From: Chitinophagaceae bacterium
Lineage (GTDB): Bacteria > Bacteroidota > Bacteroidia > Chitinophagales > Chitinophagaceae
Length of the DNA stretch: 64,000 bases
NCBI GenBank assembly: GCA_018335935.1
Contig: JAGXRG010000071.1
Location: 51,163-115,162, forward strand
Reading direction: 5' to 3'
In this document: positions 47,065-56,165 of the stretch, one piece after another
Layout: every line of letters starts with the position of its first letter
Position numbering within the stretch: the first letter of the stretch is position 1
Position numbers and translations under genes: made by a program
Notes under the pieces: generated by a model
What the model was told of the DNA's origin: nothing
Database searches by the model: none
The model's input: the letters and a program-made list of their open reading frames with translations, nothing else

Positions 47065-48282
47065 CTATAACTCTAATAAAGCTTTTACCGGATCTTTGCC
47101 CATTAAAAGTAATTGAGGATTTTCGAGTAATTCTTTAACACGAACTAAGAACCCAACACTTTCTCTACCATCTACAATTCTATGGTCGTAGCTGAGTGCT
47201 AAATACATCATAGGTCTAATTTCAACTTTCCCATTAATAGCCATAGGTCTATCTTGTATTTTATGCATGCCTAAAATGGCACTTTGAGGTATATTGATAA
47301 TTGGAGTACTCATTAAACTTCCAAATACTCCGCCATTTGTTATGGTAAAAGTTCCCCCAGTTAAATCTTGAGCTGTGAGCTTACTATCTCTAGCTTTTGC
47401 AGCTAATTCTCCAACAGTTCTTTCTACATCTGCCATACTCATACTTTCTACATTTCTCATTACTGGCACTGTTAAACCTCTTGGTGTTGAAACAGCAATA
47501 CTAATATCAGCATAATCGTGATAAATAATTTCTTCACCATCTATATAAGCATTTACTGCTGGCCATTCACTTAAAGCAATAGCACAAGCTTTAGCAAAGA
47601 AACTCATGAAACCTAAATTTACTTGATGAGCTTCTTTAAATTTTTCTTTATACTGAGTTCTAATTTCCATGATAGGCCCCATATCAACTTCATTGAATGT
47701 AGTTAACATGGCAGTAGTATTTTTAGCTTCCACCAACCTTCTACTAATGGTTTTTCGTAGATTGCTCATTTTCTCATTACGTGTGTTACGAGAATTGAGC
47801 TCGGCTCCACTAAAAGCCTTTTTACCAGGATTAGCTAGTGCTTCTAAAACATCGTTCTTTAAAATTTTACCTCCATAACCAGATGGCTCAATAACTTTAG
47901 TATCAATTTTTTTATCTGCGATAATAGCTGATGCAACAGGGGTTGCTTTAATGTCAACTGTGGACGGTTTACTGTCAACCGTAGTTTTCTTTTCTTTTTT
48001 TTCCTCGGTTGTCTGTTGACTATTGACTGCTGACGGTATTGGCTTTTCAGCGGTTTCATCTATCTGTGCTAAAACACTTCCAATTAAAATAGTATCTCCA
48101 GGATTTGCCATTGTTTTTAAAGTTCCTGCTTTTTCTGCGTTAACTTCAAAAGTGGCTTTTTCGCTTTCGAGTTCAGCAATCACTTCATCTCTTTCTACAT
48201 AATCACCATTTTGTTTGGTCCATTTTAAAAGAGTTACTTCATTTATAGACTCTCCCACTGTTGGTACAATAATATCAATCAT
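47065..48282 (-). CDS. odhB: 2-oxoglutarate dehydrogenase E2 (dihydrolipoamide succinyltransferase)
   Basis: 405 aa. The lipoyl domain (residues 2-76) has the lipoylated Lys42 in [11 protein letters not shown]; a Lys/Ser/Thr-rich linker (about 77-112) joins it to the subunit-binding domain (about 113-150, [15 protein letters not shown]) and to the catalytic core with [12 protein letters not shown] (His367, Asp371). It transfers the succinyl group to CoA in the TCA cycle. The linker is encoded mostly by a 7-nt tandem repeat. It lies 29 nt downstream of odhA; an E3 subunit is not in the window. Confidence 0.96.
   Translation of the reverse strand: MIDIIVPTVGESINEVTLLKWTKQNGDYVERDEVIAELESEKATFEVNAEKAGTLKTMANPGDTILIGSVLAQIDETAEKPIPSAVNSQQTTEEKKEKKTTVDSKPSTVDIKATPVASAIIADKKIDTKVIEPSGYGGKILKNDVLEALANPGKKAFSGAELNSRNTRNEKMSNLRKTISRRLVEAKNTTAMLTTFNEVDMGPIMEIRTQYKEKFKEAHQVNLGFMSFFAKACAIALSEWPAVNAYIDGEEIIYHDYADISIAVSTPRGLTVPVMRNVESMSMADVERTVGELAAKARDSKLTAQDLTGGTFTITNGGVFGSLMSTPIINIPQSAILGMHKIQDRPMAINGKVEIRPMMYLALSYDHRIVDGRESVGFLVRVKELLENPQLLLMGKDPVKALLEL
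47951..48041. repeat. Heptamer array inside the odhB linker region
   Basis: Thirteen 7-nt units run through 47951-48041 within the coding region. The clearest plus-strand units are TGTTGAC, TATTGAC and TGCTGAC (48014-48034) and ATGTCAA/CTGTCAA (47951 and 47972), with T-rich units between. Translated on the minus strand they give the linker with its repeated TVD and STVD pieces. Confidence 0.7.
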
Positions 48283-48311
48283 AAAAAATCTTTTATTCTT
48301 TCAATTTTAAT

Positions 48312-51053
48312 TTAAATATCAAAAGCCATTTTAATTATTTCTTCTTGTTCAACTTTGTGAACTTTTAAATATCCCGTTGCAGTTGCAGCACTTGCGTTTC
48401 TGCTAATGACTCCAAAATTAATTCCTTTCACATTCATTTTTAAAAATGAAGCTGCACCCATGTTAAGAGGTTCTTCTTGTACCCAAAACCAAACAGCTTT
48501 ATTGTATTTTTTATATAACTCGTCTAACTGTTTTTGTGGTAAAGGATAGAGTTGTTCTAAACGAATAATTGCAGTATCTTGAACATTATCTTTAGCTTGT
48601 TTTTCTGCTAAGTCGAAATAAATTTTTCCTGAACAGAATAATACTTTTTTAACCTGAGTTGCATCTTGAACAAAATCATCATCAATAACCTCTTTGAATT
48701 TTTGGTTAGAAAATTCTGAAATATGACTATAAGTTCCGGCATATCTTAAATTAGCTTTAGGAGAAAAGTTGATGAGTGGTTTTCTAAATTCCCAAGCTAA
48801 TTGACGACGTAAAACATGAAATAAATTAGATGAAGTAGTAACATTTGTAATGACCATATTTAACTCGGCACACATTTGTAAAAAACGTTCCATTCTTCCA
48901 CTACTATGTTCTGGACCCTGACCCTCGTAGCCATGTGGTAACAACATAGTTAAGCCATTCATTCTATTCCATTTTTCTTCTGCTGAGCAAATAAATTGGT
49001 CTATTATAGTTTGAGCACCATTGCAGAAATCTCCAAACTGTGCTTCCCAAATTACTAATGCATCTGGATTTGCTAAAGCATATCCATATTCAAAACCTAA
49101 AACTCCATATTCACTTAATAAAGAGTTATAAATATGAAAATTGGCTTGATTTTCTTGAAAGTGATTTAATCTATTATAAAAATCATCGTTTAATTCGTTT
49201 CTTAATACTGCATGTCTGTGGCTGAAAGTTCCTCGGCGAACATCCTGACCACTCATTCTCACAATTTTATTTTCAACAACTAGACTTGCATAAGCTAACA
49301 ATTCGCCAGTAGCCCAATCTATTTTACTTTCTGTTTGTAATAATTTGATTTTTTCTTGCAAAAGTTTTTCAACTTTTTTCAATGGTGTAAAATCAGAAGG
49401 CCATTTCATTAATCCATCTATTAATCTTCTTACCTCACTTTCAGGGATTGCAGTGTTTGGTGAAGTTTCAAAATCAGCTACAGTTGCTTTTCGTAAACTT
49501 TTCCATGCTAATTCTGGGGCTTGATATTTATAAGGAAGTGGTTGTTGCTTAACTTCATCTAACCTTTCTTGCATATCTTCCCAGAACTTTTTCTCCATTT
49601 CTTTAGCTAAAGCTCTAGCATCGGGCTCACCATTTTCAATTAAATAATTGGTATAAACTTCTCTTGGGTTCGGATGCTTATCAATTAAAGCATAGAGTTG
49701 TGGTTGCGTATATTTAGGATCATCTCCTTCATTATGGCCATGTTTTCTGTAACATACCATATCTATAAAAATATCGCTATTAAATTCTTGACGATATAAA
49801 GTTGCAATTTCAACACACTTAACCACTGCTTCTGCATCATCTCCATTAACATGTAAAACCGGGGCCTGAACCATGGCTGCAATTGAAGTACAATAATTTG
49901 AACTTCGTGCATCATCAAAATCTGTAGTAAAACCTATTTGATTATTGATAACAAAATGAATTGTACCACCGGTATAATACCCATTGAGTTTACACATTTG
50001 TAAAACCTCATATACAATTCCCTGGCCTGCTACAGATGCATCACCATGAATTAGAATAGGAAGAATTTTATCGTAATCAGATTGATATAATACATCTGCT
50101 TTACTTCTTGCAAAACCAAGCACAACAGGATCTACAGCTTCTAAATGAGAAGGATTAGGCATAAGTTTTAAATGGATTGATTTTCCATCTAAAGTAGTTA
50201 CATCACTACCAAAACCCATGTGGTATTTTACATCTCCACTACCCATAGTTTGGTCTAATTTAGCTGTACCTTCAAACTCACTAAAAATTTGCTCGTAGGT
50301 TTTGCCCATGATATTGGCCAAAATATTTAATCTGCCTCTGTGAGCCATGCCAATAACCACTTCTTCAACATCATTATTGGCTGCAGTGTTAATAATGGCG
50401 TCTATTGCAGCAATGGTAGTTTCTCCACCTTCTAATGAAAACCTTTTTTGACCTATATATTTTGTATGAAGAAATTTCTCGAAAATTACACCCTGATTTA
50501 GTTTTTCTAAAATTCTCTTACGTTTATTAATTGGTAATGGCTCTAAACATTTTACTTCTAATTGCTCTGCCAACCAATCAATTTTATCTTGGTCGTTAAT
50601 GTATTTATATTCAGCACCAATATTGTTAGCATATACTTTTTGTAAATGCTCTATTATATTTTTTAAGGATGTTTTTCCTAGATTTAAAAAGTTTCCTGCA
50701 TAAAAAGCAGTATTTAAATCGGCATCAGTAAGTCCGAAAAAGGACAAATTCAAATTAGCACCTCTATCTTTTCTTTCTCGAATAGGATTGGTTGTAGCAA
50801 TTAAATGGCCTTTGTTTCTATAGCCAAGTATTAATCTATAAACAGCTATTTCTTTATTTAAATCAAAATCGTTAGATACTGAAGTAGAAGCAGTTGAAGT
50901 GCCATTTTGAGAAAAATTATTGACTGCAAAATCAAATCCTTCGAAAAACTTTTTTAAATCTACATCAATACTATCTGGATTTTTTTGAAAATCTAGGTAT
51001 AAGTTTTCGATGTAACTAGGATGTTGATTGGTGATATATGAGAAATCTTTCAT
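48312..51053 (-). CDS. odhA: 2-oxoglutarate dehydrogenase E1 component
   Basis: 913 aa from the ATG at 51053. The N-terminal PDH_E1-M-type helix (MKDFSYITNQHPSYIENLYLDFQKNP) binds E2. The TPP domain shows KRFSLEGGETTIAAIDAI, IGMAHRGRLNILANIMGK, GDASVAGQGIVYE and the FVINNQIGFTT and RKHGHNEGDDPKYTQP blocks; the transketolase C-terminal part has LPHGYEGQGPEHSSGRMERFLQ. It decarboxylates 2-oxoglutarate in the TCA cycle. First gene of odhA-odhB. Confidence 0.97.
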   Translation of the reverse strand: MKDFSYITNQHPSYIENLYLDFQKNPDSIDVDLKKFFEGFDFAVNNFSQNGTSTASTSVSNDFDLNKEIAVYRLILGYRNKGHLIATTNPIRERKDRGANLNLSFFGLTDADLNTAFYAGNFLNLGKTSLKNIIEHLQKVYANNIGAEYKYINDQDKIDWLAEQLEVKCLEPLPINKRKRILEKLNQGVIFEKFLHTKYIGQKRFSLEGGETTIAAIDAIINTAANNDVEEVVIGMAHRGRLNILANIMGKTYEQIFSEFEGTAKLDQTMGSGDVKYHMGFGSDVTTLDGKSIHLKLMPNPSHLEAVDPVVLGFARSKADVLYQSDYDKILPILIHGDASVAGQGIVYEVLQMCKLNGYYTGGTIHFVINNQIGFTTDFDDARSSNYCTSIAAMVQAPVLHVNGDDAEAVVKCVEIATLYRQEFNSDIFIDMVCYRKHGHNEGDDPKYTQPQLYALIDKHPNPREVYTNYLIENGEPDARALAKEMEKKFWEDMQERLDEVKQQPLPYKYQAPELAWKSLRKATVADFETSPNTAIPESEVRRLIDGLMKWPSDFTPLKKVEKLLQEKIKLLQTESKIDWATGELLAYASLVVENKIVRMSGQDVRRGTFSHRHAVLRNELNDDFYNRLNHFQENQANFHIYNSLLSEYGVLGFEYGYALANPDALVIWEAQFGDFCNGAQTIIDQFICSAEEKWNRMNGLTMLLPHGYEGQGPEHSSGRMERFLQMCAELNMVITNVTTSSNLFHVLRRQLAWEFRKPLINFSPKANLRYAGTYSHISEFSNQKFKEVIDDDFVQDATQVKKVLFCSGKIYFDLAEKQAKDNVQDTAIIRLEQLYPLPQKQLDELYKKYNKAVWFWVQEEPLNMGAASFLKMNVKGINFGVISRNASAATATGYLKVHKVEQEEIIKMAFDI

Positions 51054-51188
51054 TAACAATTAAGTTTCTGCTTAAAAATAGTGTGCAAATATCGTTTGTT
51101 TGAATGGATATTTTTAAGCTTTTTTAATATAGAAATTATATATTAAATAGAATAAAAGGCTGTCTAAAGAAAAAAAGATAAAGTTTTT

Positions 51189-51221
51189 TGATAATTATAC
51201 AATGCAACTCCTTACTTTTGC
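51189..51221 (+). promoter_or_regulatory. Promoter of rpsT
   Basis: TTG (51189-51191), 22 nt, TACTTTTG (51214-51221). The -7 element and downstream bases to 51234 are identical over 22 nt to the tRNA-Thr/tuf promoter (23678-23699, opposite strand). Confidence 0.7.
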
Positions 51222-51243
51222 CGTCCGAAAAATAAAAATTGAG

Positions 51244-51489
51244 ATGGCAAATCATAAGGCAACAAAAAAAGATACTCGTCAAGCAGCAAAACGTAGAGAT
51301 AGAAATCGCTACCATGGTAAAACTACTCGTAATGCAATAAGAGATTTAAAAACTCTTGATGTAACTGCTGAATACGATGCTAAATTACCTACAGTAGTTT
51401 CAATGATTGATAAATTAGCTAAGCGTGGTATTATTCATAAAAATAAAGCAGCTAATTTAAAAAGCCAATTAGCTAAAAAGAAAGCTTAA
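51244..51489 (+). CDS. rpsT: 30S ribosomal protein S20
   Basis: 81 aa from the ATG at 51244. A longer in-frame start would cover the TACTTTTG promoter, so it is rejected. The sequence is all-helical and Lys/Arg-rich (ANHKATKKDTRQAAKRRDRNRY, IDKLAKRGIIHKNKAANLKSQLAKKKA), typical of S20, which binds the 5' and 3' minor domains of 16S rRNA. It is monocistronic with its own promoter and terminator. Confidence 0.96.
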   Translation: MANHKATKKDTRQAAKRRDRNRYHGKTTRNAIRDLKTLDVTAEYDAKLPTVVSMIDKLAKRGIIHKNKAANLKSQLAKKKA

Positions 51490-51513
51490 TTCATTACCTT
51501 TTTATAAAAAGAG

Positions 51514-51541
51514 AGCTGTTCCGTTGGGACAGCTTTTTTTG
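51514..51541. terminator. Terminator after rpsT
   Basis: 9-bp stem with one G-U pair (51514-51522 and 51526-51534), GTT loop, and seven Ts on the plus strand. A-runs upstream give a U-tract for the convergent TonB-receptor gene as well. Confidence 0.9.
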
Positions 51542-51551
51542 TTACTCAAAT

Positions 51552-53756
51552 TTAAAATTGAGTTGATACACTTAAGATGAAATTTCTACCAGGTGCCGAA
51601 ATTCCACTTGCAAAATATCTATAATTTCTATCAAGAATATTTTCTACTCCAAAATTAAACAGTACATTTTTACTGAGCTTCCAAGACGCTTGTAGATTCA
51701 AAATCATCCAGCCCGGCATACCATCTTTTGTAGCATACTGTTCATTATCTTCCCCATTTAAATTATAGTCTTCAATTCTTTTCCAACCATTAAATAAAGT
51801 ACTTAATTGAATTTTTGCATTGTTGCTCTGATGTGTTAATGCAATTCTACCAAATGTAGGTGGTATATGATCTAATGGTATTTGTTGGCCATTAAATTGA
51901 TATCTGCCCTTTGTATAGGTATAAGTAGCTTCTGCTTTTATTTGTTGAGAAATTTTGATTGATGTATTAAAATTAAACCCATAAACATTTGCTCTGGCTT
52001 TGTTTTGTGGTGCATATACATCACTTTGTATTCCTTGAAAATTTATAGTCGATTGGCCATTAAAAGTAAATTTATCTACAACAATAGCATCAATAAATTG
52101 AGTATAAAAAACTGAAAATCCGTAATTGAAATTTTTTAGAGATTGACTAAAACTAATTTCAGCATTATACGTTTTTTCTGGTTTAATATTTTGGTTAGGT
52201 ACTACAACATATCCTGCTTTTGTATCGAATACTTTGGTTAAATCATCAACATTCGGACTTCTAAATCCAGTACTTAATATAGTTGCAATTCGTACATTTT
52301 TCTTAGAAACATACACTAATCCTAAATTTCCGGTTAAGGCCAAATTATTTTGTTGAGCAGATGTAAAGGGCAAGTGTAAAATACCTGTATCAATGAATTG
52401 TGCATTTAAAGTTACTAGATTTATTCTTAAGCCATCATTCAAAGTAAGTTGATCATTTATTTTATAAGTATGCTGAACATATGCACCTGAATAACTCATG
52501 TTAGTAGGACCATCGGCATAACGAGTAGAAATTTTACTTGTAACACCGCTAACAATATTTTCACGAAATGCTGAACTGTTTATTTTGTTGTAGTAGGTTT
52601 CTAGTCCAAAATGCCATTCATGATTTCCTGCATAATGTTTAGCATCTGCAGAAAAACCCAAAACATCTACTTTTTCAGTTCTTGAATCTCTGTTGTTATT
52701 TTTAAATCTTCTGATTATTCTACTTTCCTCTAAATGCTGATAATTTGCATTGAGCTTAACTTCTTTAAAAAAACTATTTGTATTTGACTTAGAAAATTGG
52801 TAAGCGAAAAGATTTCTTATTTGTGGACCATAATACCATTCTGCAAATCTAGGATTACCATTTGCGGTTTCAGTTAATCGATCATAACGAGGAATATCGC
52901 CTGTTGTTGATAGCTGAAAGTTGAATACATGCTGTACATTTTCATTGGGCTGAAATAAAATTTTCTGCAAAATATCTAACTGATGATATCCACTTGCAAT
53001 CTGTTTATTTGGGTTTGAATTAGCTACTGCACTATCAATACCATTAATTCTATCAACATAAAAATACTTTTTGCCAAAATCAGGATAAGCTGAAGAACGC
53101 TGATTACCTTGAACAACATCGCCAAACTTTCCTAATGTAATAGAAGTTAAAGAACCCCATTTTTTATTTGCTAAGTTTAAATCAACATGAGTTCTATATT
53201 CGTTTGTTGCACTAGCATATCGCATCATTGCATTAGCAGTAACTGCATTTTTTTGTGATGAAGATAAAACGGGATTTTTAGTGTACATATTCACTACACC
53301 ACCTAAAGCATCACTACCATAAATAGTAGAAGAAGGACCATATAATATTTCCATTCTATCTAAAATCATATTATCAACTGTAATAATATTTTGTAAATGA
53401 CCCGACCTGTAAATTGCATTATTCATTCTTACTCCATCAACCATTAACAAAACTCTACTGGCTTCAAAGCCACGAATAACAGGACTTCCACCACCTTGCT
53501 GACTTTTCTGAACAAAAACATGTCCACTATTGATTAACACATCAGCTGGATTAGCATTATTATTAATTAAACCAGTATTATTGATTACACTAACAGTTTG
53601 TGCAACACGTTTTGCTTTTTCAGGAAATTTGTTTGCATATACAATTACTTCGTTTAAATCGTCTACCTTGTTTTTAGCAGTATCTATAATGATTAATTGC
53701 TGAGCATAATTGTAATTACAAAAACTAATAAAGAAAAACATAAACCAATACTTCAT
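51552..53756 (-). CDS. TonB-dependent receptor (heme/siderophore-type)
   Basis: 734 aa. Signal peptide (MKYWFMFFFISFCNYNYAQ), then a TonB-box-like region (DLNEVIVYANKFPEKAKRVAQTV), the plug domain with PADVLINSGHVFVQKSQQGGGSPVIRGFEASRVLLMVDGVRMNNA and DRMEILYGPSSTIYGSDALGGVVNM, and a barrel ending in ILSVSTQF. The plug pattern resembles the hemoglobin/heme receptor subfamily, but substrate cannot be fixed. No carboxypeptidase-like domain, unlike the receptor at 44-47 kb. Divergent from the cytochrome/YceI/DUF5777 cassette. Confidence 0.92.
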   Translation of the reverse strand: MKYWFMFFFISFCNYNYAQQLIIIDTAKNKVDDLNEVIVYANKFPEKAKRVAQTVSVINNTGLINNNANPADVLINSGHVFVQKSQQGGGSPVIRGFEASRVLLMVDGVRMNNAIYRSGHLQNIITVDNMILDRMEILYGPSSTIYGSDALGGVVNMYTKNPVLSSSQKNAVTANAMMRYASATNEYRTHVDLNLANKKWGSLTSITLGKFGDVVQGNQRSSAYPDFGKKYFYVDRINGIDSAVANSNPNKQIASGYHQLDILQKILFQPNENVQHVFNFQLSTTGDIPRYDRLTETANGNPRFAEWYYGPQIRNLFAYQFSKSNTNSFFKEVKLNANYQHLEESRIIRRFKNNNRDSRTEKVDVLGFSADAKHYAGNHEWHFGLETYYNKINSSAFRENIVSGVTSKISTRYADGPTNMSYSGAYVQHTYKINDQLTLNDGLRINLVTLNAQFIDTGILHLPFTSAQQNNLALTGNLGLVYVSKKNVRIATILSTGFRSPNVDDLTKVFDTKAGYVVVPNQNIKPEKTYNAEISFSQSLKNFNYGFSVFYTQFIDAIVVDKFTFNGQSTINFQGIQSDVYAPQNKARANVYGFNFNTSIKISQQIKAEATYTYTKGRYQFNGQQIPLDHIPPTFGRIALTHQSNNAKIQLSTLFNGWKRIEDYNLNGEDNEQYATKDGMPGWMILNLQASWKLSKNVLFNFGVENILDRNYRYFASGISAPGRNFILSVSTQF

Positions 53757-53900
53757 CCTTACATTTTGAGTTGCAATTTTAAGGATAGATTTTTAAGATG
53801 CTCATTAAACTTAATTTTCATTCTAGAATTAATGAATAAAAATTCTCTCAATTTCATAAATTGAACATTGAACTATTTATTATCTTTAGAAAGTAAAAAA

Positions 53901-54290
53901 ATGTCAATGATAAAGAACTCCTTTTTTTCACTAGTCTGCTTTTTTAGTTTCTGTGCCATCATTAGTTTAAATAGTTGTGTAAGCAATAATAAAGAAGTGC
54001 TATTTGGCTGCGACTCTACTCAAGTAAAATATACTGCAACAGTTTTACCTATATTAAGCAATAACTGTTATCAATGCCATTCAGCATCAAACTCACCAAC
54101 CTTAGGTGGTGGAGTAAATTTAGAAGGTTATAATAATGTAAGAAATTGGGTTAATCCCAATAATGCTAATGGAGGTATTTTATTAGTAGATATAACAACT
54201 GGCAGAATGCCTAAAAATTTACCAAAATTATCTGATTGCGATATTGCAAAAGTTAGCAACTGGATTAAAAATGGTGCTTTAAATAATTAA
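53901..54290 (+). CDS. c-type cytochrome-like lipoprotein
   Basis: 129 aa from the ATG at 53901; the frame is open further upstream, but this start gives a compact signal peptide. That signal peptide ends in LNSC (lipobox), followed by a single CYQCH heme-binding motif (CxxCH, about residue 58) in VLPILSNNCYQCHSASN. A later TTGRMP supplies a candidate distal Met ligand, as in mono-heme cytochromes c. It is probably an outer-membrane or periplasmic lipoprotein. First gene of a three-gene unit with yceI and DUF5777, 3 nt before yceI. Confidence 0.85.
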   Translation: MSMIKNSFFSLVCFFSFCAIISLNSCVSNNKEVLFGCDSTQVKYTATVLPILSNNCYQCHSASNSPTLGGGVNLEGYNNVRNWVNPNNANGGILLVDITTGRMPKNLPKLSDCDIAKVSNWIKNGALNN

Positions 54291-54293
54291 ACC

Positions 54294-54836
54294 ATGAAAA
54301 AAATTATTTTCTTATTTCTTTTCACTGCAATACAACATCAAGTATTTGCTCAAGAAAAAATATATAGTACCAAAAGCGGCACCATTAGTTTTTACTCAAG
54401 TACCCCATTAGAAAAAATAGAAGCATTTAACCGACAAGTAACTTGTAAACTAAGCAGCAGCTCGGGTCAGATTGTTTTTTTATTACTCATTAAAGGATTC
54501 ACTTTTGATAATGCACTAATGCAAGAACATTTTAATGAAAACTATATGGAAAGTTCAAAATTTCCTAAGGCAGATTTTAAAGGCGTTATTACAAATATTA
54601 ATGAAGTAGACTTTACTAAAAATGGCAGTTATAATGTTTTTGTTGAAGGTAATTTAACCATTCATGGCATTACAAAAAAAATAACTAGCAAGGGCAGTTT
54701 AGTAGTTAATAATGGAAAAGTTTCAGCTAATTCAAAATTACTGATTAAGGTAAAAGACTTTGGTATTACTGGAAAATATATTGGTGAAAAAATTGCTAAT
54801 GAAATTGAAACCACCATTTCATGCAATTTTGATTAA
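54294..54836 (+). CDS. YceI-family periplasmic lipid-binding protein
   Basis: 180 aa with a signal peptide (about residues 1-19, ending VFAQ). The lipocalin-like YceI fold is recognisable from TKSGTISFYSSTPLEKIEAFNRQVTC, the HFNENYMESSKFPKADFKGVI core and VEGNLTIHGITKKITSKGSLVV. YceI proteins bind long-chain isoprenoids or amides in the periplasm. It sits between a c-type cytochrome gene and a DUF5777 gene, a combination seen elsewhere in Bacteroidota. Confidence 0.93.
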   Translation: MKKIIFLFLFTAIQHQVFAQEKIYSTKSGTISFYSSTPLEKIEAFNRQVTCKLSSSSGQIVFLLLIKGFTFDNALMQEHFNENYMESSKFPKADFKGVITNINEVDFTKNGSYNVFVEGNLTIHGITKKITSKGSLVVNNGKVSANSKLLIKVKDFGITGKYIGEKIANEIETTISCNFD

Positions 54837-54856
54837 TTCAAATTCAAAAAATAATC

Positions 54857-55783
54857 ATGTTAAAAAAATGTATTTTATTTTCTATAATCTTTTTATTGAT
54901 TATAAATAAAAACTTAAATGCTCAACAAAAAGATACAACCATAACAAAAGATTTGTTTGCTGATATTGAAACAGAATCTAAAGCTTTAGATGTGAATCAA
55001 ACCAACTATGCTTTAGCCACTTTTAAAAGTATTAGAGTGGTAAATAGTCATACCACAGAAATGGTAGGCAAAAACAATTTAGATTTCAGAATCTCTCATC
55101 GCTTTGGTTATTTAAGTTCTGGTGGTTATAATTTATTTGGTTTAGATAATGCTACAATTCGTTTAGGTTTCGATTATGGTTTAAGCAAAAATGTAAATAT
55201 AGGAATTGGCAGAAGTAGCGTAGATAAAGAGTTTGATGTTTATGCGAAGTTTAAACTACTACGACAATCAACTGGCAAAACCAATATGCCAATCAGCTTA
55301 AACTATGTTTTTACTGCCATGCATTATACTCTAAAAACTATAGAGGATATTAGTTTTACTAATAGAAATTCTTTTGCCCATCAATTAATTATTGCTCGTA
55401 AGTTTAATGATAATGTTTCATTTCAACTCATGCCTTCTTTAGTGCATATTAATTTAGTGCCATTAAAAACTGATGATAATAATTTATTCTCTTTAGGTTT
55501 TGCAGGAAGGACAAAACTATCTAAAAGAGTGGCATTAAATGCAGAATATTTTCATCAGTTTAATAATTTAAGTGGAGCTATTAATTCACTTTCCTTAGGA
55601 TTTGATATTGAAACTGGTGGCCATGTATTTCAATTGCATTGCACTAATTCTACTGGCATGACAGAAAGAACTTTTATTACTAATACTACCGGAGATTGGG
55701 GTGCAGGTGATATTCGATTTGGATTTAATATAGTTAGAACTTTTGCTTTAAAAAAAGCTGCTGGTAGTAGAAGCAGTTGGTAA
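54857..55783 (+). CDS. DUF5777-family beta-barrel protein
   Basis: 308 aa with signal peptide (MLKKCILFSIIFLLIINKNLNAQ). The mature chain is beta-rich with FRISHRFGYLSSGGYNLFGLDNATIRLGFDYGLSKNVNIGIGRSS, FAHQLIIARKFNDNVSFQLMPSLVH and a C-terminal GDIRFGFNIVRTF strand, as in the DUF5777 family of outer-membrane barrels. No enzyme motif. It follows yceI by 20 nt, and tRNA-Lys(CTT) begins 9 nt after its stop. Confidence 0.85.
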   Translation: MLKKCILFSIIFLLIINKNLNAQQKDTTITKDLFADIETESKALDVNQTNYALATFKSIRVVNSHTTEMVGKNNLDFRISHRFGYLSSGGYNLFGLDNATIRLGFDYGLSKNVNIGIGRSSVDKEFDVYAKFKLLRQSTGKTNMPISLNYVFTAMHYTLKTIEDISFTNRNSFAHQLIIARKFNDNVSFQLMPSLVHINLVPLKTDDNNLFSLGFAGRTKLSKRVALNAEYFHQFNNLSGAINSLSLGFDIETGGHVFQLHCTNSTGMTERTFITNTTGDWGAGDIRFGFNIVRTFALKKAAGSRSSW

Positions 55784-55791
55784 TTTTTTTC

Positions 55792-55864
55792 GACTCCGTA
55801 GCTCAGTTGGTAGAGCTACTGACTCTTAATCAGTAGGTCCAGGGTTCGAGTCCCTGCGGGGTCA
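55792..55864 (+). tRNA. tRNA-Lys (CTT anticodon)
   Basis: 73 nt, acceptor GACTCCG/CGGGGTC, anticodon stem ACTGA/TCAGT with loop CTCTTAA (anticodon CTT), T-loop GTTCGAGTC, discriminator A. CCA is not encoded. No terminator hairpin follows, unlike tRNA-Lys(TTT). It marks the boundary to the accessory region. Confidence 0.97.
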
Positions 55865-55915
55865 CTCAATGATAGTAAGGGTTTCAATATATTTAATTTT
55901 TTTTATTTTTATCCA

Positions 55916-55937
55916 TTTGCATACAATTTGCATACAA
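55916..55937. repeat. Tandem TTTGCATACAA direct repeats (candidate att core/arm sites)
   Basis: Two back-to-back identical 11-bp units, 52 nt beyond the tRNA-Lys 3' end, followed by a partial third TTT. Short direct repeats next to a tRNA 3' end are typical of integrase arm- or core-type sites; that interpretation is inference. Confidence 0.55.
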
Positions 55938-56081
55938 TTTAATAATTTTATTACTTAATGTTCAAGTAATATTCTCAAATTATTTTTACTTAGATATAAT
56001 ACACACTCAGACACTTCAACATTTTCAAATTTTAATTAGTTTAATTTAAGTAAGAATAATCAGTAGAATTACGTATTTGAA

Positions 56082-56120
56082 TGCGTAAAACTACGTATGA
56101 TTTTTACGTAGTTTTACGCA
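56082..56120. promoter_or_regulatory. Perfect 16-bp inverted repeat upstream of the RHS cassette
   Basis: Arms at 56082-56097 and 56105-56120 are exactly complementary (TGCGTAAAACTACGTA) around a 7-nt loop. Each arm contains a TACGTA palindrome. It lies 38 nt upstream of the predicted -7 element of the next gene. No T-run follows, so an operator or recombination site is more likely than a terminator. Confidence 0.6.
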
Positions 56121-56132
56121 ATTTTTCAATGA

Positions 56133-56165
56133 TTGATTTTTCAATATTTTTTTCCTATATTTTTG
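56133..56165 (+). promoter_or_regulatory. Promoter of the accessory RHS cassette
   Basis: TTG (56133-56135), 22 nt, TATTTTTG (56158-56165). It predicts a 5' UTR of about 50 nt before the GTG start at 56221. The 16-bp inverted repeat lies immediately upstream. Confidence 0.5.
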
